Part shown: positions 47,096 to 59,282 of the stretch, in pieces
Layout: each line of letters begins with the position of its first letter
Position numbering within the stretch: position 1 is the first letter of the stretch
Assembly: GCA_031310005.1 (NCBI GenBank)
Contig: CM062380.1
Coordinates: 1,798,001 to 1,862,000 of the forward strand
DNA from: Dactylellina haptotyla
Lineage: Eukaryota; Ascomycota; Orbiliomycetes; Orbiliales; Orbiliaceae
Direction of reading: 5' to 3'
DNA: 64,000 nt
Position numbers and translations under genes: made by a program
The notes under the pieces: generated by a model
The model's database searches: none
The model's input: the letters and a program-made list of their open reading frames with translations, nothing else
Told to the model about the DNA's origin: nothing

Positions 47096-50000
47096 CTTTC
47101 CTCCAAAGGCTCATCAAAGCCTGAGGTTTTCCTGAATAACGAAATGGAGGATTGAAAAAAGAAATTCTAGATCAAGGGCCAGTCGTTCGTGGGAGGACAA
47201 GTCCAATCGAAGAAACCAGCGAAAGACACAATGGGCCACATCCCATTTGCTCGCCAAAGTGGAATTCGAAGCCGCGCCGAAGCTCCCCCCAAACAGAAAC
47301 CAGATTCATTATCTAATCAGCTCTCCCGTCGATGAGAGGGTAAGAGGTCGGGGCACATGTAGGTAAGCAAGCTCACCCGTCGGAACCCCATCCAATTACC
47401 GAAGCCCACGCGTATGCAAGTGAGGAGAGTGAGGGAGAGAGAGAAGAAAAATTCCTCTTCAGGTAATTCCTTTGAGCTCGCTCTGAGGCGCAAGAGGGAG
47501 AGCTGTTGGAATACGACAGGCTGGGCAGTTTTCTCGAAGCATTGCATTGAATCATGGATGTCCCGGTGCCTAGAAATGTGACGCTGAGACATGCATCCTG
47601 AATCATCAGCAGTAGCTGGGCTGGCCCTCTCTCCCACCGCACGTCACTCAGCTGGATCACATCGCCAATTATCGGTCGAGGCGGAGGGTCCCAACCTGAG
47701 CACTCGGTGAACCCAGACCCTTCACTTTGGATCTATGCATCCGCCCTTCCACTCCCGTCCTTTCAAGCTCCTCCCTTCACATTTTGGTCCAAGCACGCTT
47801 TCCCTCACCTCCCATTAATTAATCCGAGAGACTAGCGCCAATTATGTCTACTCAGCCCACACAATATAGCTCCAAAATTCGGATCTGGTTTTCCTAAGGA
47901 AAAGCCATCACGCTGGTATCTAGTCATGGGACTTGGAATAACAATGACGCTCGCTAAGCACATGGCAGCGTCGAGCGTTTGACACCTCGGCCTTAGATAA
48001 AGCGCAAAGTATACGGCGATTGCAAAAAATAATTGAAACCAACCATCCTTCCAACTAGTCGATGGATGCATATAATTAAAGATACTAGTCATAATTTCGT
48101 GTAACTGCCTCTTGGTCGCAAACGGCCAGGCGGTATCACGGACTTCACAACAAATCCGAATTTAGCGAGAGGGAAGTAAAGGAAAAGAAAAAGTATTGGC
48201 CACTTCTCTTGTCTTCGCTTGGGGCTGGCTGAAAGAAAACGTGGTCGAATATTATAGCGCTAAGTCGCGGAGCTATTGACTGGCACAGTATTTTCTTCAT
48301 GAAAATTTCCAGCGGGATAATGATTTGTCAAGAGGGAAGAGAAAAGTCTTCACTACCCCTCTTTAAAACCATGTTAGCCAGTCGATTCGATATATCGATA
48401 GATGATAGGTGATATGACCCTCCAGCAGATATTTTTCAACAATCAATTCCCGCTCTCCACATTGGTGCACACTAACATCTAGGGTCTGATACATTAATTT
48501 CTCCACAAGACGCCCCGATTTCGATCTCTGTCAAGATCTTTGTTTCCCTGTTACCAGAGTTCAGAAACAACCTCGATCATCTTTTATATTCCATAATGCA
48601 GAGGGTAGATCCTAAAAATCACTCTGTGTATATTTTCTTTTCCCTCTCTCCATCCGAACATCCCTTGCCAATGCTGAGGTAGGTCTTATGACGTTATACG
48701 TCTACCGGCACTTTTCCTCATATCCCCCCAAATTTCTCCCACATCAGATCATCCCATGTCCACCAAAAAAAACCCCATCCAGGAAGAAGGTTCTGTGCAT
48801 GAGAGATGGGCAACTACCACCAACAGGCGTGCCTCTCTTCCACTCCACTACCTAAGCAGAATGGTCTTTCTTTTGAGTCAAAAACCGATACCCGACGCTA
48901 ATGGCAACTGATCATCGCCGAAGTCTCGAGTGGTTGCCGGGATAACCCATGGGTTGGTTTCCCGGATATCCCGGAGCTCCCGGGTTGCTGCCCCGGAATG
49001 TGGAGAAAGGTGCATAACCAACACAAAACCATGTGAGGACTTCCTTACCTCGCTCCTCTCCTTCGAACTTGAAATGCCCGTCAATATGAGACCGAAACTA
49101 GCTGAAGGAGTCTAGAAGAATTTCCGGTTGGTAACAAAGCAGGAACTTATATATTTTGCAACCAGGCTTTTTTTCCTTTCGACGCTTGCCACAGTCGAAG
49201 CAAGGGGCCAAGTATCATCGTAACGTCACAGTTTTTGACTTTCCCTGGCCGGGCTGGAATTATGTGCAGCATGCGCGCGCCGATTCGCGATGATGCACTC
49301 TTAAATCACAAAATATTCACGTTGGCGGGAAACACGAATCATAGTATATCTGGCGGCAAAGTGAAAAATGGAATTAAAATAAAATAAATACGTCCAGATA
49401 TATAAATACTAGTATATTGAACAATTCAAGAGATATTAATAATTGCAACGGGCATAACCCCAATCTCATCTTCCTTTTTGGTTTTTATTCACCCCTCAGT
49501 TCGTAAGCTGCCACTGCCACCTCTGCAACCGCTCGCTGCTTACTGGAGCTCTTCAAATATGTCTCTTGCTCGCTGTTCTCACGGTCCCCCTCCGTCGATG
49601 CTTGGGGGCTCCCCTCCCCTCTTTTTGGCGACTGGGTACCACCTAGGCGAATTGGGGGATTTTCGGCTCGACGGTGCAGGTACAAGAACAGGAAAATAAG
49701 AAAAATGTGACGGGGCGAAGGAGGGGAGTGGGCATGGGAAGGAAAAGGGAAGGGGTACCCACATACTTTTTTCTCTTCGGTTTCCCACAGCTTTAACCTT
49801 ACAAGATCCATGGGCCTAAACTCAAGCAAGACTTACGTTCTTTTTCTTTCTTTCCTTTTTCCACATCTCTTTTGCGGCTAAACTAGATTTTTCTTCAATA
49901 TATCATAATTTTTCTTTTGATCTCGACTGAAACTACTCGAACAAGAAACTCCGAGCGAAAAGAAGTCCAAGCTTTTTTCTATCAACGGCGAGGAGAAAAG

Positions 50001-50601
50001 GATCGATATCCCCGGCTCTTAAAGGCGATAAAGATTGTTGCTATGTAAACCTTTGCCCCTCGAAAATATGAATGGTTAAGTGGTATACCAACCGAACGGG
50101 TTAAGGTGAATTCTTTTCTAAGCATGGACCCCCGTACTCCTCATCTCCACGTCCCGAAATATCGATGCGTGGTTCCTCGGGGGCGGGAAGGAATTGCCAA
50201 GGGTCGGACAGATCATTAAGAGAGAAAAAAAGAATTAGTATAGCAATTATATCATATGATAATCCAAGAACAGGTCCGTGCCTGGCGCGAAGAAAACCGA
50301 AGGGAGGTGGAAAAAAAAATAACGTGGTCGTGGTGGTTGACAGAATCCTTCTTCTTTCGAATCAAAAAATGTCCAAAAGATGCTATTTTGGGTAGCAAAA
50401 ATAGGAAAGGGAAAAAAAAGATTAGACAAGCAGCGCGACCACACACCCCAACAACACCTCGGTTTCATATCCTTCCTTTTTGCACTACCGTTTCAAGATA
50501 TCGAAGTAGTCTTCCATGCATCGCGGCGCGTCGTTTCAAGAATTTAAACGGGGTAATGGGATTGTCAGACACCGGTATATTATTTCCTTTTTGCTCATAA
50601 A

Positions 50602-50649
50602 ACGTGCGCGCGTGCGTGCGTGCATGTGTGGTGGTGGTGGTGGTGGTGC
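50602..50649. repeat. Compound GT/CG and GTG microsatellite
   Basis: A GTGCGCGC/GTGC alternating purine-pyrimidine run passes directly into about six GTG units. Such alternating tracts can form left-handed DNA. Confidence 0.8.
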
Positions 50650-51280
50650 ATGGGCGCATCATCCGTGCCTGCCTGCTTGCTCAAATTTATAAATTATTTT
50701 ATTCTGGGATAGGGAATTTCGTGGTACATTCGCGGTTCCGTACCTGGTTCTTTTCTTTTATTTTTCTTTTCTTTTTGGTTGCTATATATGCGAATAAGAT
50801 TTTTGCCTTTGCATGCAGAAAAGCTGTTTGTTTAATCATATGATGCGCGATGAGGCGTGTAATGTACGTTATATCGGGGTAAACCGGTAACGAGAGCGTC
50901 GACATCGCGTGATGCTCCGGCTCTAGGGAAATAGAGGACTGAAACCATGTCAACGAAGCGATCTATTGGCGATATATCTCGCGGACACTAGAACCGATAT
51001 CATAGAGGAACAATCGTTGTTAAGCCATATGCCAACTTTTATTGATATAACTTCAAGTCCCATCAGGTATTATACTCGCATCCGTGGTATATACAGAAAA
51101 CAAGCCGCATCAACAAGGAAAACCAAGTAAAGAGTATTTTGATATCGAGAAATAAGATATTTGATAAACACGATAGAAAGAGGAATAAATAATATATCCG
51201 GATCAAACAGAAGAAAGAAATAACTAAAAGGAACTCCCACCCGTGATAGAAGATAAAAACCAAGAGAAGAAATGTTCCGA

Positions 51281-51299
51281 AAAGAAAGAAAGAAAGAAA
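51281..51299. repeat. GAAA tetranucleotide microsatellite
   Basis: About four tandem GAAA units in an AT-rich part of the gene-free stretch. Confidence 0.75.
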
Positions 51300-51914
51300 C
51301 ACGTAAAACCATACAGAATTGAAAAGGTAGTCGACTTGAATAGCGCCCCAGATATTCTATTAGTACAGAACTAGAATATAAAAAATATGAGAATATAACA
51401 TGATATAAAACTGGAATCTATCAACGCCAATAAAAATGCCCTGGGAAAATAATTTTGGGAGGAGTTTTGAATGCACGGAGGGAATAGATATATAGGATTT
51501 CTTCTTCAACGGGAGAAAAAGGAAAGTGCTGAGTATTAAGAGCGAACGGAGATTGGGTTGATGGGAGTAAATGACGGATATATTTTTAAATCGGCGGAGT
51601 GGATAATGATAAGCGCACATGGATACAGCATGTCGCTATCACCGCGTGGCTAGGTGGAATGTGCGCGAGTTGAGATGGATGGTTAGGAATGATTCGAGCG
51701 GAGCGAAAGAGAGTCGGATCGAATGTACGGATCGAAGATTGACCGATTGTCGTGGGTTATGCGGGAACTCTAACATAAAAAAGGTTAAAGTTAAGGTTTG
51801 GGAGCTGAATTTGGTAGACATGGCGAGAGCGAGCGACGTCGACGGGAAGAAATGCGTTGCGGGGTTATAATATAAGGGTATAAGGGCGGGTATTTATCGA
51901 CGCCGATTGGGTTA

Positions 51915-52673
51915 TTAGTTTCCTCCCCGCCGTGCCATAACACCCAGACTGGATACTAGATCCATTGCATCTTCAAAGCTTTCGTCCGTCATGGCTTCCA
52001 TACTCGCGAACGCGTCGTCAATTGCTTTCCGCGCAATGCTTCTCGATAGCGAGTATTCCTTCATGCAATCGTGGGCGAAGGCGGAGTATTCCAATTTGAC
52101 GCTTAACCGTAGCGGGTGCGAACCGGATAGTAATCTGTTGGCGTAATCGTCTGCCGTAACGAACGCCTGCGAGGCAATGTTGATGTAATTGTAGAATGAA
52201 TCTGCCCGTCCTTTAGCCGGCGGCTCATCATCTGCGTCTCCAGTATCCGGTTGCTGCATCGGCGCTGTGGGCGACTGCTGTTGTTGCTGTTGGAATGGGC
52301 CTCCTGGTAAGGAAAAGTTGGTCTTCGTCTGGTACGTGTGGTCGAAGAGCACGAATATGTGTAGGAAGGAGGCCTTCAATTTCAGCGCTAGAACCTTCAG
52401 TTCGACGAAATTGAGGACGAACGGTAAGACGTAAACATCGAGTAATATGTATCCTTCCCGAGCCATCCATATTATGTGTCGGTAGAGGTCTAGGGATTTT
52501 GTCGTCCTTGTCGGGTCTAGTTTCCGTTGCTTTCGCGCCCTAACTAGCTTCTTTGAGAGGACCGTCGATAGACCTAACACTTTGAATAGCGCAGCCGATA
52601 GCGATTCATTGTGCGTTCCCACCACCTTTGCGTAGTTCCCCAGGTACTTCTGGTCGACTTCGGAGCCGACCAT
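51915..52673 (-). CDS. Divergent 14-3-3-like protein
   Basis: A single-exon frame of 252 residues, close to the usual 14-3-3 length. Landmarks in order: an N-terminal helical part, SLDLYRHIIWMAREGYILLD (61-80), ELKVLALKLKASFLHIFVLF (91-110) at the place of the central helix, GSHPLRLSVKLEYSAF (184-199) which matches the 14-3-3 THPIRLGLALNFSVF block, and DDAFASMEAMTDESFEDAMDL near the end matching the ELDTLSEESYKDS block. A Gln-run and acidic loop (about 126-155) is inserted between the two halves. At the position of the phosphopeptide-binding Arg-Tyr pair the sequence has His-Ile (105-106), so binding may differ from true 14-3-3. Filamentous fungi commonly have one such divergent paralogue beside the canonical proteins. 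No signal peptide is seen; a cytosolic adaptor role is inferred. Confidence 0.82.
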   Translation of the reverse strand: MVGSEVDQKYLGNYAKVVGTHNESLSAALFKVLGLSTVLSKKLVRARKQRKLDPTRTTKSLDLYRHIIWMAREGYILLDVYVLPFVLNFVELKVLALKLKASFLHIFVLFDHTYQTKTNFSLPGGPFQQQQQQSPTAPMQQPDTGDADDEPPAKGRADSFYNYINIASQAFVTADDYANRLLSGSHPLRLSVKLEYSAFAHDCMKEYSLSRSIARKAIDDAFASMEAMTDESFEDAMDLVSSLGVMARRGGN

Positions 52674-53941
52674 CCTGTCAGTACGGCCTCCCCCTCCGCG
52701 CTCGCGCTAGCTGTGCCGTAAAGAAAAAGAACGAAAAGACAAGAACAGACGACTCGTATCTCGCAAACAAGCAGATCTACTGGAATGTTTTACAGGAATC
52801 CGAACCAAATCAACAATTCCTATGTTATTTTGATCCTATTTTTTAGGAATTTTATTTATCGCACTATGTCGGGTGTGTGGGAATGTCAGCGAGCGCCTTA
52901 ACCGACAGAGGAATTCCGAGTCGAATGGATTGGAGCGTTCCGCGGTAAATCTGGAGAGAAGGCTTGACCAACAAGAGTTGCAGTAACCCTTGCTCAGGTA
53001 ACGCAAGTCGGTCGGTTTTTGTCGATGCCTGAACCAACGGGGGCACAGTGAATGGCGTTTAGGGGCGTTGATGAACGAGAAGAGCCGTCAAAGGCGCTCT
53101 CGAGGGACTCGAGTTGAACAAGAAAGAAAATCGTGAACACGAGGGAAGGGTATCAAGTAGTGACAATGGGTTAATTTTGCCCTGAGATGCGTCTTATTAT
53201 TTTCCCAAATCAGGTTCTCACGCTACTCTTCCTTTTTTTTTCACGCTCTCGTATCTTTACCGTTTTCCCTTGTGGGCCGCCGCCTGGAAAAAATAAAATA
53301 AATAAAAAAAGTTGTCCCTGATAATCCTTGTTCAAAAAGAAACTGGGTTTGTTGCGGGTCGCCTGTGGAAATTTCGGGCGCACAGGTTCTTGTTAGTAGT
53401 GAGTGTGAGTGAGTATTCGGGTCCTTCCCTTCCTTAGCAGCTTTTCTTTCTTTTCTTTTTTTTTTTTCTTTCCCTCTTGGACTTTTAATCTTCTCGCACG
53501 ACTTCGATTCGACTAATGACGGTCCGGTTATTAAAGTCTCCAATGCCTAACGCCGTGAATATTCAAGTGCTGTTCTCCTTGCTTCGGGCAAGCCAGCTTC
53601 AGGCCTCGGAAGGCTCGTGGTGCGTCCGGCCTTGGCGGGTCTGGAAGGCGGCGCTACAACGTGAAAAGGTGGGTGTGCTGAAATGATGCTGTTGGCTCCT
53701 GCGCTTTTTCGCTCGTTCTGGACGCCGAAATGGAAGTGTTGGCTCTGAAACAGCGTTGGATGCGATGCACTGCAGGTTGAAATCGATGCCGTTGCTGGTG
53801 ATTATTATATTGTAAGGGATCGAGCAGGACCTGGCCTTTAATTCCAACAGGTAGGTAAGTTGCGTAGGGGAGAAGATAGAATGTAAGTCAGCGACTTTCG
53901 GCCCCGCGTGTGAGTAGCTTATCGCTTGCCGCAGCAGCCTG

Positions 53942-53988
53942 CCTTCCTTTTTCCCTTCTTTTCCCTTCCCTTCCCTTCCCTTCTTTTC
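53942..53988. repeat. CCCTT pyrimidine repeat
   Basis: An imperfect run of TTCCC/CCCTT units, all pyrimidine on the plus strand. Confidence 0.75.
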
Positions 53989-55513
53989 TGTCTGGGTTTT
54001 CCAATTTTACCCGATGGACCGAATATTATTATGCAAGAAGATTCGCCTGTAGTGTGTCTGTGTGATATGTATTTGTCGACCTTGCGCAGATGTTGCAACT
54101 GGGTGTCACAAGAATCGAACCCAAGAAATTAGATTTCCGTTCGCTCAAGCTTCATGTCAACGTGTTTCGCAATCAGGTGAACCAGCTGCCTTCAGAGTCA
54201 AGTAAAGATTTTTTGGCTTGTCGTAGCTCAAAACAGGACCGTGCTAAAGCGACTTGCAGGGGTTTCGTGATGTGATGTTTTTGCGTTGAAAGACGGAAGC
54301 AGAAGTGTCGGATATGTAAGTATGTGATGAGAGGTGTGAATAACTGGGCTACTGCATGAAATCAAAGAACCCTCCCAAGCTAAGAAAGAAAGAAAACAAG
54401 AAAAAGGAGAAAGAGGATGAAGGATAACCAATATTTTCAAATCCTGAGGTTAGTATATTTCTTCTGTCGTTAGAGTCTGCGGAAACTATTCTCGCAGACA
54501 ATGGGGTTGCTAATAAAAATAATAAGATCGAAGGAACTTTGTGTTTCCGTAGGTCGGCTCAGGCTGCATCGCACAAGTGCAGGCCCGCTCGCATATATAA
54601 AAAAGAACAAAAATAATAAAAAACAGAAAAAGTTCCTACTCTTAGATCCAGCTGGTGGATGAGGGACGAAAAGATCTTACCTCGTCCCTTATTCTTCCTG
54701 CTTCATGCAATGCGCCTCATTGACCTTTTATTTGTTTTTCTTGATATTTTTCTCTCCGTATATATGTGAGTAGTTAGGTACTTTACCGTCCCTAGTCACT
54801 CTGACGAGATGGAACCAGGCCGTGCTGTGATTATATGCATGTTGCTGTAACTATAACTTCTTGCAGGAAGTGGAAGAGATGAGGCAGGCTGAAATCGCTA
54901 ACAGAAGGCCGTTTCTCTATCGAACAAACCGAAAATGCCAGGGTTCAGAGCGAAGAAGCCCAAGGATAAGAAGACGTGGCAAGCCTTTATGAAATAATCA
55001 TGCCGTTCCTGTCTGAGGATCGATCTCAAGGAACAGCCAAGAACCATGCAATTGATCACTCATGAACCTTTACTTTTGCGTAATATCGAAGTAGTCTTTT
55101 CTTCCTTTTTCGTTTATCGACCGGCTTAACAAAAAAAGCACGTAGTCTAGCACTAGGCCGGTACTAGCTCCCAGCGGCCGGATTGGAAGGGGGTTCAGTC
55201 CACACCCACTTGACCAATGCAATGTGGGGTTGTGATGTGATGGGCGATGCTCTGATGGGTGAAATGGTGTGGGAGGCAGGCTCGGGGACAATAAAAAATT
55301 TACGACTTATTTTCAGATTGATGAGTTGGCAGGCCCCAACTTTTAACAACCGCAGCGTCGGACACGTCACTACCTTGGATATTAGCCTTGGATATTATTT
55401 TATTTTGTATACTCGGTATACTGCTATTTTCTAGTTTATCGATGGGGCCTGGCTGGCTTTCTTACTTCAGCTGGGAAGGGTCAACCCGATCGTGCCGTCT
55501 CTCCCATCCCGTC

Positions 55514-55532
55514 TTTTTTTTTTTTTTTTTTT
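55514..55532. repeat. Poly(T) tract
   Basis: A run of about 19 T in the gene-free stretch. Confidence 0.8.
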
Positions 55533-57766
55533 GTCTTGACCGAAACTCTTTTGATCGGACGGATGTGTACAGGTACATGTTTGGGGCGTCAATGCTATCG
55601 ATAGGGCCGATAGATACTATCGACGGGATGATAACATGACAAGCTGATGGTGCCAACTGTTATTCGACTAGCTGGGCCGCTTTCCTGTTAGCCATTCTTT
55701 CTTTTGTTTCGCCTTCCTTTCCTTTTCCCGCCCAGGTCATGCATGATTTCTCAATCCCGAACTGCTAGTGCGATCCCAGATGCCATGCTAGAAATACCGG
55801 TATCAAACAGTAATGCAGAATCCACGAGCCACTCCTCTTTCGCGATCAGCTGAGGTTCCGTCTGCCTTATTTCCGCTAGCCTCCAATAAATCTCTTGTGA
55901 TGAGGCGTGACCATACAAAATCTCCAAAGCTTATACATTGAAAGGGCTTTTACTTTTCCGACACGGATATAGAGCTCCATCGAGCTCGATGTTAATCACA
56001 ATTACGATATGGGCCGAGTCTTATAACCAGGCACATCCTTCCAAACGGTAAATATCTTCCAATAGAGCACCCTAAACAGGCGATAAACTCCGAACTTGAT
56101 CGGCGCATAATCCGCCTCTCAGAACCGTCAAAGCAGGTGGTTGGCCGAAGCTGCGCATTTTCCGTCAACAGCCATAGAAATGTCACGTTTCTGGGGATGG
56201 CACCGAAAAATGTGAGGCTGGGTCAATGAGGCACTCCGTTCTGCACGATGACATGACATCGTCAAACAACACAGCGCGCAACACAAATCTCACGTTTCTC
56301 GCTCTAGCCGCCCTTCATTTTGTATTGGCTTGCATCGTCTATTAATAAATCCGCCCAAGTACCGCGATCATGGCGTACCACCGCCCGGATAATGGTTCTG
56401 ATGATCTATTGTGTCCTGATAATCATACGCCGTGGGAGATGAAGGGATCCTTCTGGCGCTCGTAATTTTTCCAACACTCGTATGACGCTTTGGCTGTTTA
56501 AACCTGCGTTCCTTTTCTCGCTTCGATTTGTTGCGTCGCAGAAGGAACGACTGGGTGCCCAGACTTGCGTTTTGTAGAAGGGGGAAAAATACAAGTGATC
56601 CCTGATCCCTTCCTTCGCCACGTCTAATGCACTTTTGTCCAGTCACTCGCCCGTGTGTCATTCAGCTTCGGAGAAGACAAGTCTCAAGGGCCGCGGAAGA
56701 AATTGAAGAGGCTGCGAAGCGCTGTCAACCTGATATTTTTACCAACAAAAACAACACTTTTGGTGGGGGTTTCTTTTGTGACGTTCGGTGTACCAGTGTT
56801 GTATTCAGGATCGCGGTTTGAGTCCCACCTGCGAAGGGATTGGCGTTACTCAAGATTTCAGGTGTCTTGTCCTTCACCTTCGTTGATTGTTTTCAGCGAG
56901 GGAAATTGCAGGATCTTGTGCGATTATGATGGAATAATGACCCTTGCTCATTTGTGCAATAAGAGTCCTTCGGCATGAGGTATGGTTGGTGCGACTCGGC
57001 CAGACGATTCGAATATCTGAGTTTTGGTTCGAATACACCTGGTGTGGACTTTGAGAATTGATGAAAAGTTTATTGATACTATAGGCTGAGCGGCCGGCAA
57101 CTCTGGCGCAAGGGGCGGAGATCCACCTGTACCCTTGGCTAATAGACGGTGACCAATGAAATAGTTCAATATTTCAAGTTCTCGACTGGGCTTAGTGCAG
57201 TGTTGAATCTTCGCTCTGGACTTTTGATATCCTGAAAAGAGGTGATGACAGTGCCTCCCAGAAAGCGTCATAATTTCCAATACCTAGACGACTCCTTTCA
57301 GCAAAACTTTTCATGATATATTGTGACCTTTATAAACATATATTCTTTGTCTCATATACCGTTGCTCCACCTTGTTTGCTCGAATACTATTCTAAAATAT
57401 GACCACAATGATCATGATCATCTACGGACATGGCTCACTACTTGGTAGACATATTTGTGGAACGTGGTACGAAGATTGGAAGCATGCCCGTGAAAATCGC
57501 AGTATAATCCTAGCGAATAAACACTACCTGCATGCTTCTAGAAGTTTGTTCTACCGGTGACGATGGATCCAGCATGCTATCTTGCAAGAAAGAAAAAAAA
57601 TACGGGCTCTATTTAAGCATGCTGTACTCGATGCCCACTGAATGGACTGAACGATGGCTCGATTGCTACATGAGAATCACTCAATCGTTATTTCTATTGG
57701 CCAACCGCATAGATTACACTTGCCTCCTTCGCAATCGGAGTCTCCCTCGTAACCGCTATCGCCCAA

Positions 57767-58681
57767 ATGTGCTTCTTCAATCGCCTCCGCTTCAAATGCG
57801 GCCATAACCAATACGCAATCTGGCAAACCTGCTCACTAGCCCAGCACACCCGCGGCGCCTTCTACCAAACCTCCTGCCGTCCCTCCAAGCGCCGCCACCG
57901 CAACTTTCGAACCTGGGAAATGCTCGACCTCTGCGAGAACTGCCTCCGTGGCCAATACGGTCCCGGGTATCTCTACAATTCCCACACGGGTCCCTACATC
58001 AACGGCACCGCTATCCCCGATCTGGGATACGGATATCCTGGCCACGGGGGGTATTATCCCCATTACCCGTCCTCAGACCAGTGGCCGCATTATAACAACC
58101 CATGGTACGGATGGGGCTCGGACCGGATGGGGACGGGATATAACAGTAGCCTCTATCAGCAATACCATCCTCGATATTCCAATGGCGGCTATGGCGCTAG
58201 TGGATACCGCAACGGACGGTATAATAATGTGAATATGGATATGAATACCACCAACGCGTTGGAAGCAATAACCCCGCTGAATCCCGACGAGTGCGACGAG
58301 CCTAGGTGCATGACTATTACCACGCCGAAGGATATCAATGCGAACTTTCGGAGAAGCACGTACGGGAGGCCGTATATGAGTTCAAGCTCCAGCAGGATGA
58401 ATAGAATGTTGGATATTTCAGCGCCGTATGATGATAACGATGCTGGTGCGATGTGGGATTATGGTGGTGATAAGTATGTGGATAGAATGATGGCTACGGA
58501 TGGGGTGAGGATGCCGAGGGATAGGAGGAGGAGAGCGAGGAGAGTTCGGGGGGTAGGTATGGGTTTTGAGGATATGGGGGGATCGTATATTGAAGATTTT
58601 GACGAGGTCGGTGGGGTGGGGTGGAATGAATACATGAGGGATAGGGGAGATAGAATGAGGGCGGGCTATGCCTTTGACTAA
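57767..58681 (+). CDS. Cys/His N-terminus, Tyr/Gly-rich protein of unknown function
   Basis: A single-exon frame of 304 residues. The first 60 residues contain regularly placed Cys and His: C2, C11-G-H13, C22, C37, C56 and C59 (MCFFNRLRFKCGHNQY, then LCENCL), reminiscent of fungal proteins that open with MCxxxxxxxxCGH and may bind zinc. Residues 65-150 are very rich in Tyr, Gly, Pro and Asn (LGYGYPGHGGYYPHYP) and probably disordered. The C-terminal part has an Arg-rich basic cluster (RDRRRRARRVRG) and an acidic segment before the end. There is no hydrophobic signal peptide or membrane segment. The function is unknown. The basic cluster and low-complexity middle would suit a nuclear or RNA-associated protein, as inference only. 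Confidence 0.75.
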   Translation: MCFFNRLRFKCGHNQYAIWQTCSLAQHTRGAFYQTSCRPSKRRHRNFRTWEMLDLCENCLRGQYGPGYLYNSHTGPYINGTAIPDLGYGYPGHGGYYPHYPSSDQWPHYNNPWYGWGSDRMGTGYNSSLYQQYHPRYSNGGYGASGYRNGRYNNVNMDMNTTNALEAITPLNPDECDEPRCMTITTPKDINANFRRSTYGRPYMSSSSSRMNRMLDISAPYDDNDAGAMWDYGGDKYVDRMMATDGVRMPRDRRRRARRVRGVGMGFEDMGGSYIEDFDEVGGVGWNEYMRDRGDRMRAGYAFD

Positions 58682-59282
58682 AACGATAGAGAAATCGGAG
58701 ATGGTAGTAATTCACTTGGAGTGGCGGTATCCAGGTTACAGGTTAGTGTTGGATATTGCAATATTTTGGTTTTGTCATGTCCTTAACGATGTTCTATGGG
58801 TTATATATTTAGAAGATATTCTAGTTATGAGTTACGGACTGGGAGGAATTATAATTTCTGTGTATGATTGATTGCAAAAGTCTCGTAATTACAAAGAGCT
58901 GCATACTTCGAATCAAACTCAAGTTCGGTGTCAAGGATCAAAAAAGAACTGGCTCGGAATAAAAAAGCATAGAAACATAAAGGCATTAAAAAATGAGTTG
59001 AAGAAGAACCCAATTACAACCGCAGAGATGTTTAAGAAAACTCAAGTGGTAACGCTGGATGATACACATGACAGAATCTCTGGCTTGTCGTTCGAATGAA
59101 AAAATATAAAAAAAAGAGAGATGCGGAAAAAGGAAGAATGAAGGATAATTCGCATCGAAAATTTTGTACGCCGTTTTCTCTCATGCACGCCGACTACTAT
59201 GCTGTAAGGATTTTTGTTTTTTGGTATCATCAAGGTAATGGAGGGGAATGGAAACTCGTAAAATTCGTAGTGCGCCACAGTT
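58682..59282. other. Convergent 3' spacer
   Basis: An AT-rich interval of about 600 bases between the convergent stop codons of the Tyr/Gly-rich gene and the LIM gene. Only chance frames are seen. Confidence 0.5.

Larger units (their letters stand above)
43899..51914. other. Gene-free stretch, 8 kb
   Basis: This is the longest interval without a recognisable gene in the window. I read both strands and found only short overlapping frames, none with a domain, signal peptide with plausible mature part, or convincing splice structure. It is full of simple sequence: poly(T) at 44870-44894 and 47079-47095, CT and GCTT repeats at 46606-46660, AACT repeats at 46183-46226, and GT/GTG repeats at 50602-50649. 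Purine- and pyrimidine-rich blocks alternate. Candidates are a long 5' leader or regulatory region, a non-coding RNA gene, or decayed repeats. Confidence 0.45.
52674..57766. other. Gene-free stretch, 5.1 kb
   Basis: No gene is supported. Frames are short and overlapping. Pyrimidine-rich tracts at 53942-53988 and poly(T) at about 55514-55532 stand out. The first few hundred bases next to 52.7 kb should contain the promoter of the 14-3-3-like gene and the last few hundred that of the 57.8-kb gene. Confidence 0.45.
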
